Assembly (NCBI RefSeq): GCF_042654365.1 | Contig: NZ_JBHSGG010000001.1 | Location: 27,576-91,575, forward strand | DNA: 64,000 nucleotides | Direction: 5' to 3' | Source of the DNA: Coralloluteibacterium thermophilum | GTDB taxonomy: Bacteria; Pseudomonadota; Gammaproteobacteria; Xanthomonadales; Xanthomonadaceae | Shown here: one piece after another, positions 28,284 to 37,284 of the stretch | Position numbering within the stretch: position 1 is the stretch's first letter | Layout of the letters: every line of letters begins with the position of its first letter | Position numbers and translations under genes: made by a program | The notes under the pieces: generated by a model | What the model was told of the DNA's origin: nothing | The model's input: only the letters and a program-made list of their open reading frames with translations | Databases searched by the model: none

Positions 28284-29780
28284 CTAGTCCTCCCGCGTCA
28301 CGCGCAGCACTTCCTCGACCGAGGTGACGCCTGCGCAGACCTTGTCCCAGCCGTCGTCGAGGAGCGCGCGCGTCCGCAGGCGCGCCTGGGCCAGCAGGGC
28401 GCGCTCGGAGGCGCCGGCGTTGACCAGCTCGCGCAGGGCGTCGTCGAACACCACCAGCTCGTAGAGTCCGGTGCGGCCGCGGTAGGCCGCGGGGCCGGCG
28501 TCCGCGCGCGGGCGCATGAAGCGCAGCGTCGGCGACCAGGCATGCCCGAGCGCGGCGCACTCCGCCTCGCCGGGCGTGTAGGCCTCGGCCTGCGCCGGAT
28601 CCAGGACGCGCACCAGGCGCTGCGCGAGCACGCCGATCAGCGAGGCCGACAGCAGGAAGGGCTCCACGCCCATGTCGCGCAGGCGGGCGACGGCGCCGAC
28701 GGCCGAGTTGGTGTGCAGCGTGGACAGCACGAGGTGCCCGGTGAGGCTGGCCTGCACGGCCACCTCGGCGGTCTCCAGGTCGCGGATCTCGCCGACCATC
28801 ACCACGTCCGGGTCCTGCCGCAGGATCGCGCGCAGGCCGCGCGCGAAGCCCATCTCGACCTTGGGGTTCACCTGGGTCTGGCCGATGCCGTCGAGGTCGT
28901 ACTCGATCGGGTCCTCGACGGTGAGGATGTTGCGGGTGGCGTCGTTGAGGCGCTGCAGCGCCGCGTAGAGCGTGGTGGTCTTGCCGGACCCGGTGGGGCC
29001 GGTGACCAGCAGGATGCCGTGCGGGCGGTGGATCAGGGCTTCGAGCTGCGCGCGCAGGGCCTCGGGCATGCCGATGCGCGCCAGGTCGAGGCTGCCGGCC
29101 TGTTTGTCGAGCAGGCGCAGCACCACGCGCTCGGACTGGCCGCCGCTGCCGCCGACCGGGATGGTGCTCACGCGCACGTCGACCGGCCGGCCGGCGATGC
29201 GCAGGCCGATGCGGCCGTCCTGGGGCAGGCGCTTCTCGGCGATGTCCAGCCGCGCCATGACCTTGATGCGGCTGACCACTGCGGCCGCGATGGCCTTGCG
29301 CGGCGCCAGCACCTCGCGCAGCACGCCGTCGATGCGGAAGCGCACGACCAGGCGCTGCTCGAAGGGCTCGATGTGCACGTCCGAGGCGCCCTGCTTCACC
29401 GCCTCGGTCAGGGTCGCGTTGATCAGGCGGACGATGGGCGCGTCGTCGTCGCTCTCCAGCAGGTCCTGCGGTTCGGGCAGGTGCTCGGCGATGTCGGCGA
29501 GGTCGCCGCCGCCGATGTCCTCGGCCATGGCGTTGGCCGCGCCGTCGCCCTCGGCGTAGAGCGTGCGCAGGAGGCGCTCGTACTCCGCGGCGTCGCAGGC
29601 GACCGGCTCCAGCGGCGCGCCGAGATGGCGGCGCAGCTCGGCGAGGACCTCGAGCCCCACGTCCGGCCGGTGCGCCACGCGCGCCACCGTGCCGCGCCAC
29701 TCCAGCAGGGTGGCGCCATGGCGCCGCGCGAAGCCGTAGCCGGGACGACCCGGCCGCGGATCCTCGCCGTGCGCGTTCAC
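28284..29780 (-). CDS. gspE: Type II secretion ATPase GspE
   Basis: A 498-aa cytoplasmic hexameric ATPase that powers type II secretion. The N-terminal domain (1-110) is followed by the core with ASDVHIEPFEQRLVVRFRID, Walker A GPTGSGKT at 261-268, the aspartate box LTVEDPIEYDLDGIGQTQV, Walker B DVVMVGEIRDLETAE and the histidine box TLHTNSA. The CM region before YRGRTGLYELV normally holds four zinc-binding cysteines; here only one cysteine is seen (GEAECAALG). Its start overlaps gspD by 4 bp. Confidence 0.95.
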   Translation of the reverse strand: MNAHGEDPRPGRPGYGFARRHGATLLEWRGTVARVAHRPDVGLEVLAELRRHLGAPLEPVACDAAEYERLLRTLYAEGDGAANAMAEDIGGGDLADIAEHLPEPQDLLESDDDAPIVRLINATLTEAVKQGASDVHIEPFEQRLVVRFRIDGVLREVLAPRKAIAAAVVSRIKVMARLDIAEKRLPQDGRIGLRIAGRPVDVRVSTIPVGGSGGQSERVVLRLLDKQAGSLDLARIGMPEALRAQLEALIHRPHGILLVTGPTGSGKTTTLYAALQRLNDATRNILTVEDPIEYDLDGIGQTQVNPKVEMGFARGLRAILRQDPDVVMVGEIRDLETAEVAVQASLTGHLVLSTLHTNSAVGAVARLRDMGVEPFLLSASLIGVLAQRLVRVLDPAQAEAYTPGEAECAALGHAWSPTLRFMRPRADAGPAAYRGRTGLYELVVFDDALRELVNAGASERALLAQARLRTRALLDDGWDKVCAGVTSVEEVLRVTRED

Positions 29781-31792
29781 CGCAGCGACTCCTCGCCCGG
29801 CTGCACGGGCACCGGCTGGACCGGCACCGCGTCGCCCGGCTGGAACAGCGTGGCGGGATCGGCCGGCAGCAGCGGGCGCGGACCGCCGCGGCTGCGGTGT
29901 TCGTACTGCTGTTCGAGCTGCTGGGTGCGCAGGAAGTTGTACTTCTCGGTGGACACCGCGGCCTCAGTGGCCGCATCGCGCAGGATCTGCGGGCGCAGGA
30001 AGACCATGAGGCTGCTCTTGCTGCGCGCGGCGTCGCGCGACTTGAACAGGTTGCCCAGCAGCGGGATGCGCGAGAGCCCCGGCACGCCCTGGATGGTTTC
30101 GCGCAGTTCGTCGGAGTCCAGCCCGCCGAGCACGATCATGCCGCCGTCGGGCACCAGCACCGAGGTGCGGATCTCGCGCTTGTTGGTGATGAGGTCGACC
30201 GCGCCGGCCACGCCCGGCGACAGCGAGGAGAGTTCCTGGCGCAGGTCCAGGCGCACCGCGTCGCCCTCGTTGACGTGCGGAGTGACCGTGAGGATCAGGC
30301 CGACGTCGCGGCGCTCGATGGTCTGGAACGGATTGCCCGGCAGGCTGCTGCCGCCCTCCGCGGTACTGGTGTACCGCCCGGTGAGGAAGGGCACCTCCTG
30401 CGCCACCTTGAACTCGGCCTCGGTGTGGTCGAGGGTGATGACGCTCGGCCGCGAGAGGATGTTGGCGCGCCCGTCGCCGCGCAGCGCGCGGATCAGCGCC
30501 CCCATCTGGGCGACCCGGATGGTCTGCCCGTTCGGGCCGGGGATGTTCACCGTGCCGTCGACGTAGCCGATGTTGAGCCCGGCGGCGCTGCCGAGCGCGC
30601 CCAGCGGGTTCTGGATGGCGCCGATGATGCTGCCGGCACCGCCCTGGCCGGGGAAGTTGGTGCCGCCGATCACGCCGGAACCGAGCGAGCCGTCGGGATT
30701 GTTGCCGAGCGAGGTGGATTGCCACTGCACGCCGATCTGGTCGGCGAGTTCGTCGCTGACCTCGGCGATCACCGCCTCGACCAGCACCTGCGCGCGACGG
30801 ACGTCGAGCTGGCGCACCACCGCCGCGAGTTCGCGGAACACCGGCGGCGCCGCGGTGACGACCAGGGCGTTGGTCTCCTCATGCGCGCCGATGGTGGCCG
30901 CGCGCGCGCCCTCGGCGTTGGCGGCGGTGCCGGTGAGGGTCGCCGCGACCGATTCCAGCAGCGGCACCAGGTCGATCGCCTTGGCATGGCGCAGGTAGAT
31001 GACCTGGGTGCTGTCGCCGCCCTCGGCCAGCGGCGTGTCGAGATGGGCCACGAGGGTGCGCAGGCGCAGGCGCTGCGTCGCGTCCCCCGAGATCAGCACG
31101 GAGTTGCTGCGCGCGTCGGCCACCAGCCGGCCGCTGCCCCCGAGCGTGGGGAGGCCGGGCGTGGCGGCGGGTTCGAGCTGGGCCAGGGTGCGCGCGATCT
31201 CGGCCGCGTTGGCGTGGCGCAGCGCCACCACCTCCACCGCGCCGCCGCTGCCGGCGTCGATCCGCTCGACCAGCCGCGCCACGCGCTCGACGTTGCTGGC
31301 GCGGTCGGTGACGACGAGGTTGCCGCCCTGCCCCGCCACCTGCGCGCCCTGACCGAGCAGGGGGCGCAGCAGGTTGGCGAGCTCGTCGGCGGGCGTCTGC
31401 CGCAGCGCGATGACCCGGGTCACCAGGGCGTCCGGCCCCGCGGCCGACAGCGTCGGCCCTTCGCCCAGCGCCGCCGCCTCGGGCACCACCTTCCACATGC
31501 CGCCGGCCGGCACCACGGCGAAGCCGTGCACGCGCAGCACGGCGGTGAAGGTCTCCCAGATCTGCTCGACCGACTGCGGCGCGCTGGAGATGACCGTCAC
31601 CCGCGCCTCCACGCGCGGATCGACGATGAAGCTGCGCCCGGTGATCTCGCTGACGGTCTGGATCAGCACGCCGATGTCGGCGCCCTTGAGGTTCAGCGTG
31701 TGCTGCGACGCGACGGGCGCGACCGTCCGCTCCTGCGCCAGCGGATGCGCCGTGGCGGCGAGCAGGAGGACGGACAGGACGAGTCGATGCAT
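29777..31792 (-). CDS. gspD: Type II secretion secretin GspD
   Basis: A 671-aa outer-membrane secretin. The signal peptide is MHRLVLSVLLLAATAHPLAQ. The N0 domain (LNLKGADIGVLIQTVSEITG) is followed by KH-like N1-N3 domains with repeated VIALRQTPADELANLLRPLL and VEVVALRHANAAEIARTL segments, then the secretin core with SRPSVITLDHTEAEFKVAQE, VPFLTG and the C-terminal signature VPDGGMIVLGGL. I chose the ATG at 31792 because it places the signal peptide at the N-terminus; the frame is open further upstream. It follows gspC by 10 bp. Confidence 0.95.
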   Translation of the reverse strand: MHRLVLSVLLLAATAHPLAQERTVAPVASQHTLNLKGADIGVLIQTVSEITGRSFIVDPRVEARVTVISSAPQSVEQIWETFTAVLRVHGFAVVPAGGMWKVVPEAAALGEGPTLSAAGPDALVTRVIALRQTPADELANLLRPLLGQGAQVAGQGGNLVVTDRASNVERVARLVERIDAGSGGAVEVVALRHANAAEIARTLAQLEPAATPGLPTLGGSGRLVADARSNSVLISGDATQRLRLRTLVAHLDTPLAEGGDSTQVIYLRHAKAIDLVPLLESVAATLTGTAANAEGARAATIGAHEETNALVVTAAPPVFRELAAVVRQLDVRRAQVLVEAVIAEVSDELADQIGVQWQSTSLGNNPDGSLGSGVIGGTNFPGQGGAGSIIGAIQNPLGALGSAAGLNIGYVDGTVNIPGPNGQTIRVAQMGALIRALRGDGRANILSRPSVITLDHTEAEFKVAQEVPFLTGRYTSTAEGGSSLPGNPFQTIERRDVGLILTVTPHVNEGDAVRLDLRQELSSLSPGVAGAVDLITNKREIRTSVLVPDGGMIVLGGLDSDELRETIQGVPGLSRIPLLGNLFKSRDAARSKSSLMVFLRPQILRDAATEAAVSTEKYNFLRTQQLEQQYEHRSRGGPRPLLPADPATLFQPGDAVPVQPVPVQPGEESLR

Positions 31793-31802
31793 GGGCGCGC
31801 GG

Positions 31803-32636
31803 TCACAGGGCGAGGTTGAGGTCGAAGGTGCGGCCGTCGCGGCGCACCGCCACGCGCAGGTCGCCGCCGTGCTGCAGCAGGGCCGGCAGCTCCGGCAGGC
31901 GCTGCGGCGCGTCGAGCGGGACGCCGTTGACGCTGGTGATGACGTCGTCGGGCTCCAGTCCGAGCGGCGCGAGCAGGCCGCGGTCGCGGCTGCCGATGCG
32001 CACACCGACCACGCGGCCGTTCTCGGTCGCCGGCAGGAGGTTGGCCTGGTCGAGCAGCGCGGCGATGCGCGGGGCCTGGGCGGCGCGCTGCGTGGCGAAG
32101 TCCGGCCGGCCGAGACTCGTCGGCCCGACCGCCGCCTCGATCGGCGCGGGCAGGACCGCGGCCGGCGACGCATCGCCGACCGCCGCGCGCGGCAGCGCGA
32201 GCGATTCGGTCCGGCCGTCGCGGCGGATCAGCACGCGGTCGGGATGGACCGCCTCCAGCACGGCGTCGCCGGGGAGCCGGTCCCCGACGCGGTAGGCGCG
32301 TTCGCTCTCGCCGTCGGCCACCAGGGCCAGCCCCGCGCCCGGATCGGCGGCGGCCAGGGTGCCGCGCAGCTGCAGGCCGAGCGCGGTGGGCGGCGCATGG
32401 ACGACCGCCGCGGGCCCTTCGCGCGACCCGAACAGCTGCCACTGGGCGAGGCTGCCGGCCGGGGCGTCGGGGCTCGCCGGAAGGTCGGGCGGCCCCGGGT
32501 CCGGAACCTGCGGCCCGGCCACCAGCAGCCACAGCGTGCGGGCCAGCATCACCAGCAGCAATGCGGCCAGCGCGAAGGCCACGCCACGCCCGACGGCGGG
32601 CGAGGACGGCATTGAGCGGATTCGATCGACCAGCAC
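31803..32636 (-). CDS. gspC: Type II secretion protein GspC
   Basis: A bitopic inner-membrane protein that couples the secretin to the inner-membrane platform. One transmembrane helix (VAFALAALLLVMLARTLWLLV) is followed by the HR domain (LGLQLRGTLAAADPGAGLAL ... YRVGDRLPGDAVLEAVHPDRV) and a C-terminal PDZ-like domain (LGLEPDDVITSVNGVPLDAP). Three starts are possible: TTG 32660, GTG 32636 and ATG 32612. I chose GTG 32636 because GGGGAGGGGA lies about 12 nt before it. It is the first gene of the gspC-D-E-F run. Confidence 0.88.
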   Translation of the reverse strand: MLVDRIRSMPSSPAVGRGVAFALAALLLVMLARTLWLLVAGPQVPDPGPPDLPASPDAPAGSLAQWQLFGSREGPAAVVHAPPTALGLQLRGTLAAADPGAGLALVADGESERAYRVGDRLPGDAVLEAVHPDRVLIRRDGRTESLALPRAAVGDASPAAVLPAPIEAAVGPTSLGRPDFATQRAAQAPRIAALLDQANLLPATENGRVVGVRIGSRDRGLLAPLGLEPDDVITSVNGVPLDAPQRLPELPALLQHGGDLRVAVRRDGRTFDLNLAL

Positions 32637-32724
32637 GCGAAGACCGCGTCCCCTCCCCAAGGAGCGGCCAATCTAGCAGAGGCCCCGCGCGGGGCCCTTG
32701 TGCACTGCGCGATGGCGCAGGCGC

Positions 32725-32755
32725 GGATGCGGGCGCGGGATTCGCGCCCGCATCC
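32725..32755 (-). terminator. rhlB terminator hairpin
   Basis: A perfect 13-bp stem (GGATGCGGGCGCG, 32725-32737, with CGCGCCCGCATCC, 32743-32755) and 5-nt loop begins 7 bp after the rhlB stop. A second 16-bp palindrome, GGCCCCGCGCGGGGCC, follows at 32681-32696. No T tract is present. Confidence 0.6.
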
Positions 32756-32761
32756 AGCGCG

Positions 32762-34576
32762 TCAGCGGCCGGAACTGCCGCCGAAGATGGAGCGCAGCCC
32801 GCGGGTGATGCGGCCCAGCAGGGACGGCGCCGGCGCGCCCCCTGCGGCGGGCGTCCTGGCCGCAGGACGGCTGGCGGCGACCTCGCGCGGCGCCGACGCC
32901 GCACGCGGGGCGCGCGGTTCGCGACCGGCCTCGCCACGCGGCGCACGCGGTGCGCGCGCCTCCCCACCCTGCACGGCCTCGGCCTGGCCGGCGGCGGCCT
33001 CGCCCTCGCGGCGCTTGCGGCCACGTCCGCCGCGACGCCGGCGCCGCTTCGGCGCATCGCCGGTGGCCGGCACGGCGCCGTCCGGTGCGGTGTCGCCACC
33101 GGCCCCGGCGACGTCCGCCGGCGCCTGCACCGCGACCGGCGCGGCCGCGCCCTCGTCGCCACCGGCGACCGCGGGCGCGCTCGCATCGCGCGGAGCGCTG
33201 CGGCGACGAGGGCCGCCCTCGCGCGGAGCGCCCTCGCGGCCGCCGCTGCGGCCACGTCCGCCCTCGCGCGTCCCGCTGCGTCCGCCGCCGCGCTTGCGCT
33301 CGGTGGCCTCGGCCTCGGCACGCGCCTCGCGGAAGATGTCGCCGACGCTCTCGGCCTGCTCGTCCTCGCCCTCGACCTTGACGCGCTCCGGGCGCGGCAG
33401 CGGCTTGAGCAGGTCGGGCTCGACCGGCGCGGACGGGATCTTCTGCTTGATGTAGCCCTCGATGTCCGGGAGGCTCATCGCATACATCTCGCAGGCGAAG
33501 CTGATCGCGTCGCCTTCGGCGCCGAGGCGCGCGGTGCGACCGATGCGGTGGACGTAGTCCTCCGCGTCGAACGGCAGGTCGTAGTTGTAGACGTGGCTGA
33601 CGCCGTCGATGTGCAGGCCGCGCGCGGCCACGTCGGTCGCGACCAGGATCTCGAGCTGGCCCTTCTGGAACTTCGCCAGCAGGGTCTCGCGCTTCTTCTG
33701 GGGCACGTCGCCGGAGAGCACGCCGACGCGGTAGCCGGCCTTCTCCAGGGCGCGCGCGACGCGTTCGACCCAGGCCTTGGTGTTGACGAACACCATGGTG
33801 CGCGCGCCTTCCGAGCGCGAGAGCAGGCCGATCAGCAGCGGCAGCTTCTCCTCGTTGGCCGGGTAGTACACGACCTGGCGCACCCGCGATGCGGTGACCG
33901 ACTCGGTCTCGACCACCAGCTTCTCGGGGTCGTTCATGTGCTCGTAGGCCAGCTCCAGCACGCGCTGGCTGAGGGTCGCGGAGAACAGCAGGGTCTGGCG
34001 CTCGGTGCGCACCGGCATGCGCCGCAGCAGGAAGCGGATGTCCTTGATGAAGCCGAGGTCGAACATGCGGTCGGCCTCGTCCAGCACGCACAGCTCGCAG
34101 GCGTGCAGGCTGACCACCTTGTGCTGCTTGACGTAGTCGATCAGGCGGCCGGGCGTGGCGATGATGACGTCCACGCCTTCCTGGAGCAGGGCGCGCTGCT
34201 TGTCGTAGTCGACGCCGCCGTAGACCAGGGCGAAGCGCAGGCCGAGCTGGGAGCCGAACTTCACCGCGTCCTTGTGGATCTGGATCGCGAGTTCGCGGGT
34301 GGGCGCGAGGATCAGGGCGCGCGGGTCCTCGGGCTTGCGCTCGGCCAGCGCGGGCCGGGTCAGCAGGCGGTTCATCACCGCGACGAGGAAGGCGAGCGTC
34401 TTTCCGGTGCCGGTCTGGGCCTGGCCGGCGACGTCGCGCCCGGAGAGCGCGACCGGCAGGGTCAGCGCCTGGATCGGGGTGCAACGGGTGAATCCGGCGG
34501 CCTCGAGGCCGGCCTGCAGCGTGGGATGAAGATCGAAGGAGGAGAAGGAAACGTCGGTCAGCGGTTTGTCGGACAT
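32762..34576 (-). CDS. rhlB: DEAD-box RNA helicase RhlB
   Basis: A 604-aa ATP-dependent RNA helicase, a degradosome component in E. coli. The Q motif (FTRCTPIQALTLPVALSGRD), Walker A AQTGTGKT, PTRELAIQIH, the DEAD box VLDEADRMFDLGFI, SAT (LLFSATLS) and HRIGRTARLG are present. After residue about 395 there is a 200-residue disordered tail rich in Arg, Gly, Glu and Ala (for example GGGRSGTREGG) that is likely to bind RNA or RNase E. I chose ATG 34576 (MSDKPLTDVSFSSFDL). It is divergent from trxA. Confidence 0.95.
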   Translation of the reverse strand: MSDKPLTDVSFSSFDLHPTLQAGLEAAGFTRCTPIQALTLPVALSGRDVAGQAQTGTGKTLAFLVAVMNRLLTRPALAERKPEDPRALILAPTRELAIQIHKDAVKFGSQLGLRFALVYGGVDYDKQRALLQEGVDVIIATPGRLIDYVKQHKVVSLHACELCVLDEADRMFDLGFIKDIRFLLRRMPVRTERQTLLFSATLSQRVLELAYEHMNDPEKLVVETESVTASRVRQVVYYPANEEKLPLLIGLLSRSEGARTMVFVNTKAWVERVARALEKAGYRVGVLSGDVPQKKRETLLAKFQKGQLEILVATDVAARGLHIDGVSHVYNYDLPFDAEDYVHRIGRTARLGAEGDAISFACEMYAMSLPDIEGYIKQKIPSAPVEPDLLKPLPRPERVKVEGEDEQAESVGDIFREARAEAEATERKRGGGRSGTREGGRGRSGGREGAPREGGPRRRSAPRDASAPAVAGGDEGAAAPVAVQAPADVAGAGGDTAPDGAVPATGDAPKRRRRRGGRGRKRREGEAAAGQAEAVQGGEARAPRAPRGEAGREPRAPRAASAPREVAASRPAARTPAAGGAPAPSLLGRITRGLRSIFGGSSGR

Positions 34577-34875
34577 GGTTCGCGTCGGGTCGCGCGGGCC
34601 GTGCCGCGCTCGGGAGGAGGAACCGCCTGGTCGGGCGGGAAGCAGTCGCACTTACGCCGCACGCGGGGCGCGGCCGAAAGCGGCTTCGGGTCGGGCCGTG
34701 CGCGGTGCGGCCCGGGCGGGGCGGCGTCGCGGGCGTCCGGCCGATGCGTCGCGTCCTTCACGCTGCCGTACGGCTTGAAAGCGCGGAAGAACCGCCCCAG
34801 TTTAGCGCATGCCCGGGCCATCGCCCGTGACCGGCGCCCGTCCGCCCGGTCTTTCCCCCTCCGAAGGAGTTTTCC
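34577..34875. promoter_or_regulatory. Divergent control region of rhlB and trxA
   Basis: About 300 bp separate the divergent rhlB and trxA. No sigma70 box pair with good spacing stands out: TTGAAA at 34775-34780 has no -10 at 16-18 bp. Both promoters must lie here. No repeat of the heptamer family is present. Confidence 0.35.
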
Positions 34876-35202
34876 GTGAGCGATTCCGTGCTGCATGTCG
34901 GCGACAGCGACTTCCAGGCCCAGGTCCTGGAATCGCAGGAGCCGGTCCTGGTCGATTTCTGGGCCGAATGGTGCGGCCCCTGCAGGATCATCGGCCCCAT
35001 GGTCGACGAGCTGGCCCGCACCCATGCCGGCCGCCTCAAGGTGGTCAAGGTCAACGTCGACCAGAACAAGCAGACGCCGGCCCAGTACGGGATCCGGGGC
35101 ATCCCCACCCTGCTGATGTTCAAGGACGGCAAGCTGGCGGGGAACCTGGTCGGCGCCGTGCCCAAGAGCGAGCTGGTGCGCTTCGTCGAGAACGCGCTGT
35201 AA
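34876..35202 (+). CDS. trxA: Thioredoxin 1
   Basis: A 108-aa disulfide reductase. The active site is WCGPC at residues 32-36 (DFWAEWCGPCRIIGP), with the cis-proline loop GIRGIPTLLMFKDGK. The length equals that of E. coli TrxA. The start is GTG at 34876, supported by AAGGAG 7 nt upstream. It sits between rhlB and rho exactly as in E. coli. A strong hairpin follows 23 bp after the stop. Confidence 0.97.
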   Translation: MSDSVLHVGDSDFQAQVLESQEPVLVDFWAEWCGPCRIIGPMVDELARTHAGRLKVVKVNVDQNKQTPAQYGIRGIPTLLMFKDGKLAGNLVGAVPKSELVRFVENAL

Positions 35203-35225
35203 CCCGAAGCACCCCTGCTGCATGA

Positions 35226-35250
35226 ACGCGGCGCCGCAACGGCGCCGCGT
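35226..35250 (+). terminator. Hairpin after trxA
   Basis: A perfect 11-bp stem (ACGCGGCGCCG, 35226-35236, with CGGCGCCGCGT, 35240-35250) with a CAA loop, 23 bp after the trxA stop and before the rho leader. Confidence 0.6.
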
Positions 35251-35403
35251 CGCGGGTCCGGCCCGCTTGTTTCGCCGCCGGCCGCGGTGTTAGCGTTGGC
35301 GACAGCCGCGCCCCGCAGCCTCCCGCGCTGTCGCGCCCGCGGCGCCGTCCTAGCGACACCTCTTCCTTCTTCCCATCACTCGCACCACCGCGAGGCGCAT
35401 TCC

Positions 35404-37179
35404 GTGTCCGATACCGAAACCCCGAGCGGCGACGTCGCCGAGAAGCGTACGCGCAAGCCGCGCGCCGACAGCGCCGCACAGGCGCAACTCCCCATTCCCA
35501 CCGAACCCGCGGCCGAGCCGAAGGCCGCCAAGGCCGAGCCCAAGGCCGGCGCGCCAGCGCCGTCCGAGCCCGTGCCGCGCGCGAAGACGGCGGCCGAGCC
35601 GCCGGCGGCACCGCGTACGACGGCCCAGGCCGCCCCGGCCGCCGAGGGCGCGCCGCGGGCGCAGCCCGAGGCCGGGCAGCAGCAGGAGAGCCGCGGCGAA
35701 GGCGCCCAGGGCGCCGGCAACGGCCAGGAGGGCGATGGCGGCCAGGGCGGCGAGCGCGAGGAGCGCAGCGGCCGCCGCGACCGCAAGAACCGCTTCCGCG
35801 ACCGCCGCGAGCGTCGCGAGCAGCAGCGCGCCGAGCGCGGCGACGCGCCGCAGAACGGCGACGACGGCGAGCGCTTCGATCCGCGCCCGGCGCCGACCCT
35901 GCCGCCGGACTTCCCGGCCTACTCGCTGGCCGACCTCAAGCGCATGCCCGCGCACAAGCTGCTGGAGATCGCCGAGCAGTTGAACATCCACGAGGGCGTC
36001 GCGCGCATGCGCAAGCAGGACGTGATCTTCGCCCTGCTGAAGATCCTCACCCGCGCCCCGGACGGCGTCGCCGCCGACGGCGTGCTGGAGATCCTGCCCG
36101 ACGGCTTCGGCTTCCTGCGCTCGCCGGACGCCAGCTACCTGGCCGGCCCGGACGACGTCTACATCTCGCCGAGCCAGATCCGCCGCTTCAACCTGCGCAC
36201 CGGCGACCACATCACCGGCCGCATCCGGGACCCGAAGCAGGGCGAGCGCTACTTCGCGCTGCAGAAGCTCGACACCATCAACGGCGAGCCGCTCGAGGCG
36301 TCGAAGAACAAGGTCCTGTTCGAGAACCTCACTCCGCTGTTCCCGCGCAAGCGCTTCCACCTGGAGCGCGGCAACGGGTCCACCGAGGACATCACCGGCC
36401 GCATCATGGACCTGATGTCGCCGATCGGTAAGGGCCAGCGCGCCCTCATCGTCTCGCCGCCCAAGGCCGGCAAGACCATGATGCTGCAGCAGATCGCCAC
36501 CGCGATCACGACCAACCATCCCGAGACCCACGTCATCATGCTGCTCATCGACGAGCGGCCCGAGGAAGTGACCGAGATGCAGCGCACCGTGCGCGCCGAG
36601 GTCGTGAGCTCGACCTTCGACGAGCCCGCCGCGCGCCACGTGCAGGTCGCCGAGATGGTGATCGAGCGCGCCAAGCGCCTGGTCGAGCACAAGAAGGACG
36701 TGGTGGTCATGCTCGATTCGATCACCCGCCTCGCCCGCGCCTACAACACCGTGGTCCCCTCCTCGGGCAAGGTGCTCACCGGCGGCGTGGACGCCAACGC
36801 CCTGCACCGCCCGAAGCGCTTCTTCGGCGCCGCGCGCAACGTCGAGGAAGGCGGCTCGCTGACCATCATCGGCACCGCGCTGGTCGACACCGGCTCCAAG
36901 ATGGACGAGGTGATCTACGAGGAGTTCAAGGGCACCGGCAACTCCGAGGTGCACCTGGACCGCCGCATCGCCGAGAAGCGCATCTACCCGGCGATCAACA
37001 TCAACCGCTCGGGCACCCGCCGCGAGGACCTGCTGATCGAGCCGGACCTCCTGCAGAAGGTCTGGATCCTGCGCAAGCTCCTGCATCCGATGGACGAGCT
37101 GGGCGCGGCGGAGTTCCTCCTCGACAAGATGAAGAACACCAAGACCAACGACGAGTTCTTCGGCTCGATGAAGCGCTGA
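35404..37179 (+). CDS. rho: Transcription termination factor Rho
   Basis: A 591-aa RNA-dependent ATPase hexamer that ends transcription. Compared with the 419-aa E. coli protein it has an extra N-terminal disordered region of about 165 residues rich in Ala, Pro, Glu, Arg and Gly. The conserved part starts at about residue 170 (FPAYSLADLKRMPAHKLLEI), with the primary RNA site GFGFLRSPDASYL, Walker A SPPKAGKTMML, the Q loop (DSITRLARAYNTV) and the R loop (GTGNSEVHLDRR). I chose GTG 35404 (VSDTETPSGDVAEKR); GAGG lies about 12 nt upstream, and an ATG at 35287 would add unlike residues. A leader of about 200 nt precedes it, as in species with Rho autoregulation. Confidence 0.95.
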   Translation: MSDTETPSGDVAEKRTRKPRADSAAQAQLPIPTEPAAEPKAAKAEPKAGAPAPSEPVPRAKTAAEPPAAPRTTAQAAPAAEGAPRAQPEAGQQQESRGEGAQGAGNGQEGDGGQGGEREERSGRRDRKNRFRDRRERREQQRAERGDAPQNGDDGERFDPRPAPTLPPDFPAYSLADLKRMPAHKLLEIAEQLNIHEGVARMRKQDVIFALLKILTRAPDGVAADGVLEILPDGFGFLRSPDASYLAGPDDVYISPSQIRRFNLRTGDHITGRIRDPKQGERYFALQKLDTINGEPLEASKNKVLFENLTPLFPRKRFHLERGNGSTEDITGRIMDLMSPIGKGQRALIVSPPKAGKTMMLQQIATAITTNHPETHVIMLLIDERPEEVTEMQRTVRAEVVSSTFDEPAARHVQVAEMVIERAKRLVEHKKDVVVMLDSITRLARAYNTVVPSSGKVLTGGVDANALHRPKRFFGAARNVEEGGSLTIIGTALVDTGSKMDEVIYEEFKGTGNSEVHLDRRIAEKRIYPAININRSGTRREDLLIEPDLLQKVWILRKLLHPMDELGAAEFLLDKMKNTKTNDEFFGSMKR

Positions 37180-37206
37180 GGCGCATCGGCCTTCCGCAGG
37201 ACGAGA

Positions 37207-37234
37207 AACGCCGGCCCATGGCCGGCGTTCTTCG
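37207..37234 (+). terminator. Terminator after rho
   Basis: A 10-bp stem (AACGCCGGCC, 37207-37216, with GGCCGGCGTT, 37220-37229), a CAT loop, then CTTCG. It begins 27 bp after the rho stop. Confidence 0.75.
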
Positions 37235-37284
37235 TCGAGGGCGCGCCCGCGAATCCGGCGCGCCGCATGCGGCCGCCCGACGGA

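Noticed and set aside
34775..34806. trxA promoter (TTGAAA with TTTAGC)
   Set aside because: The spacing is 20 bp, too long for a confident sigma70 call.
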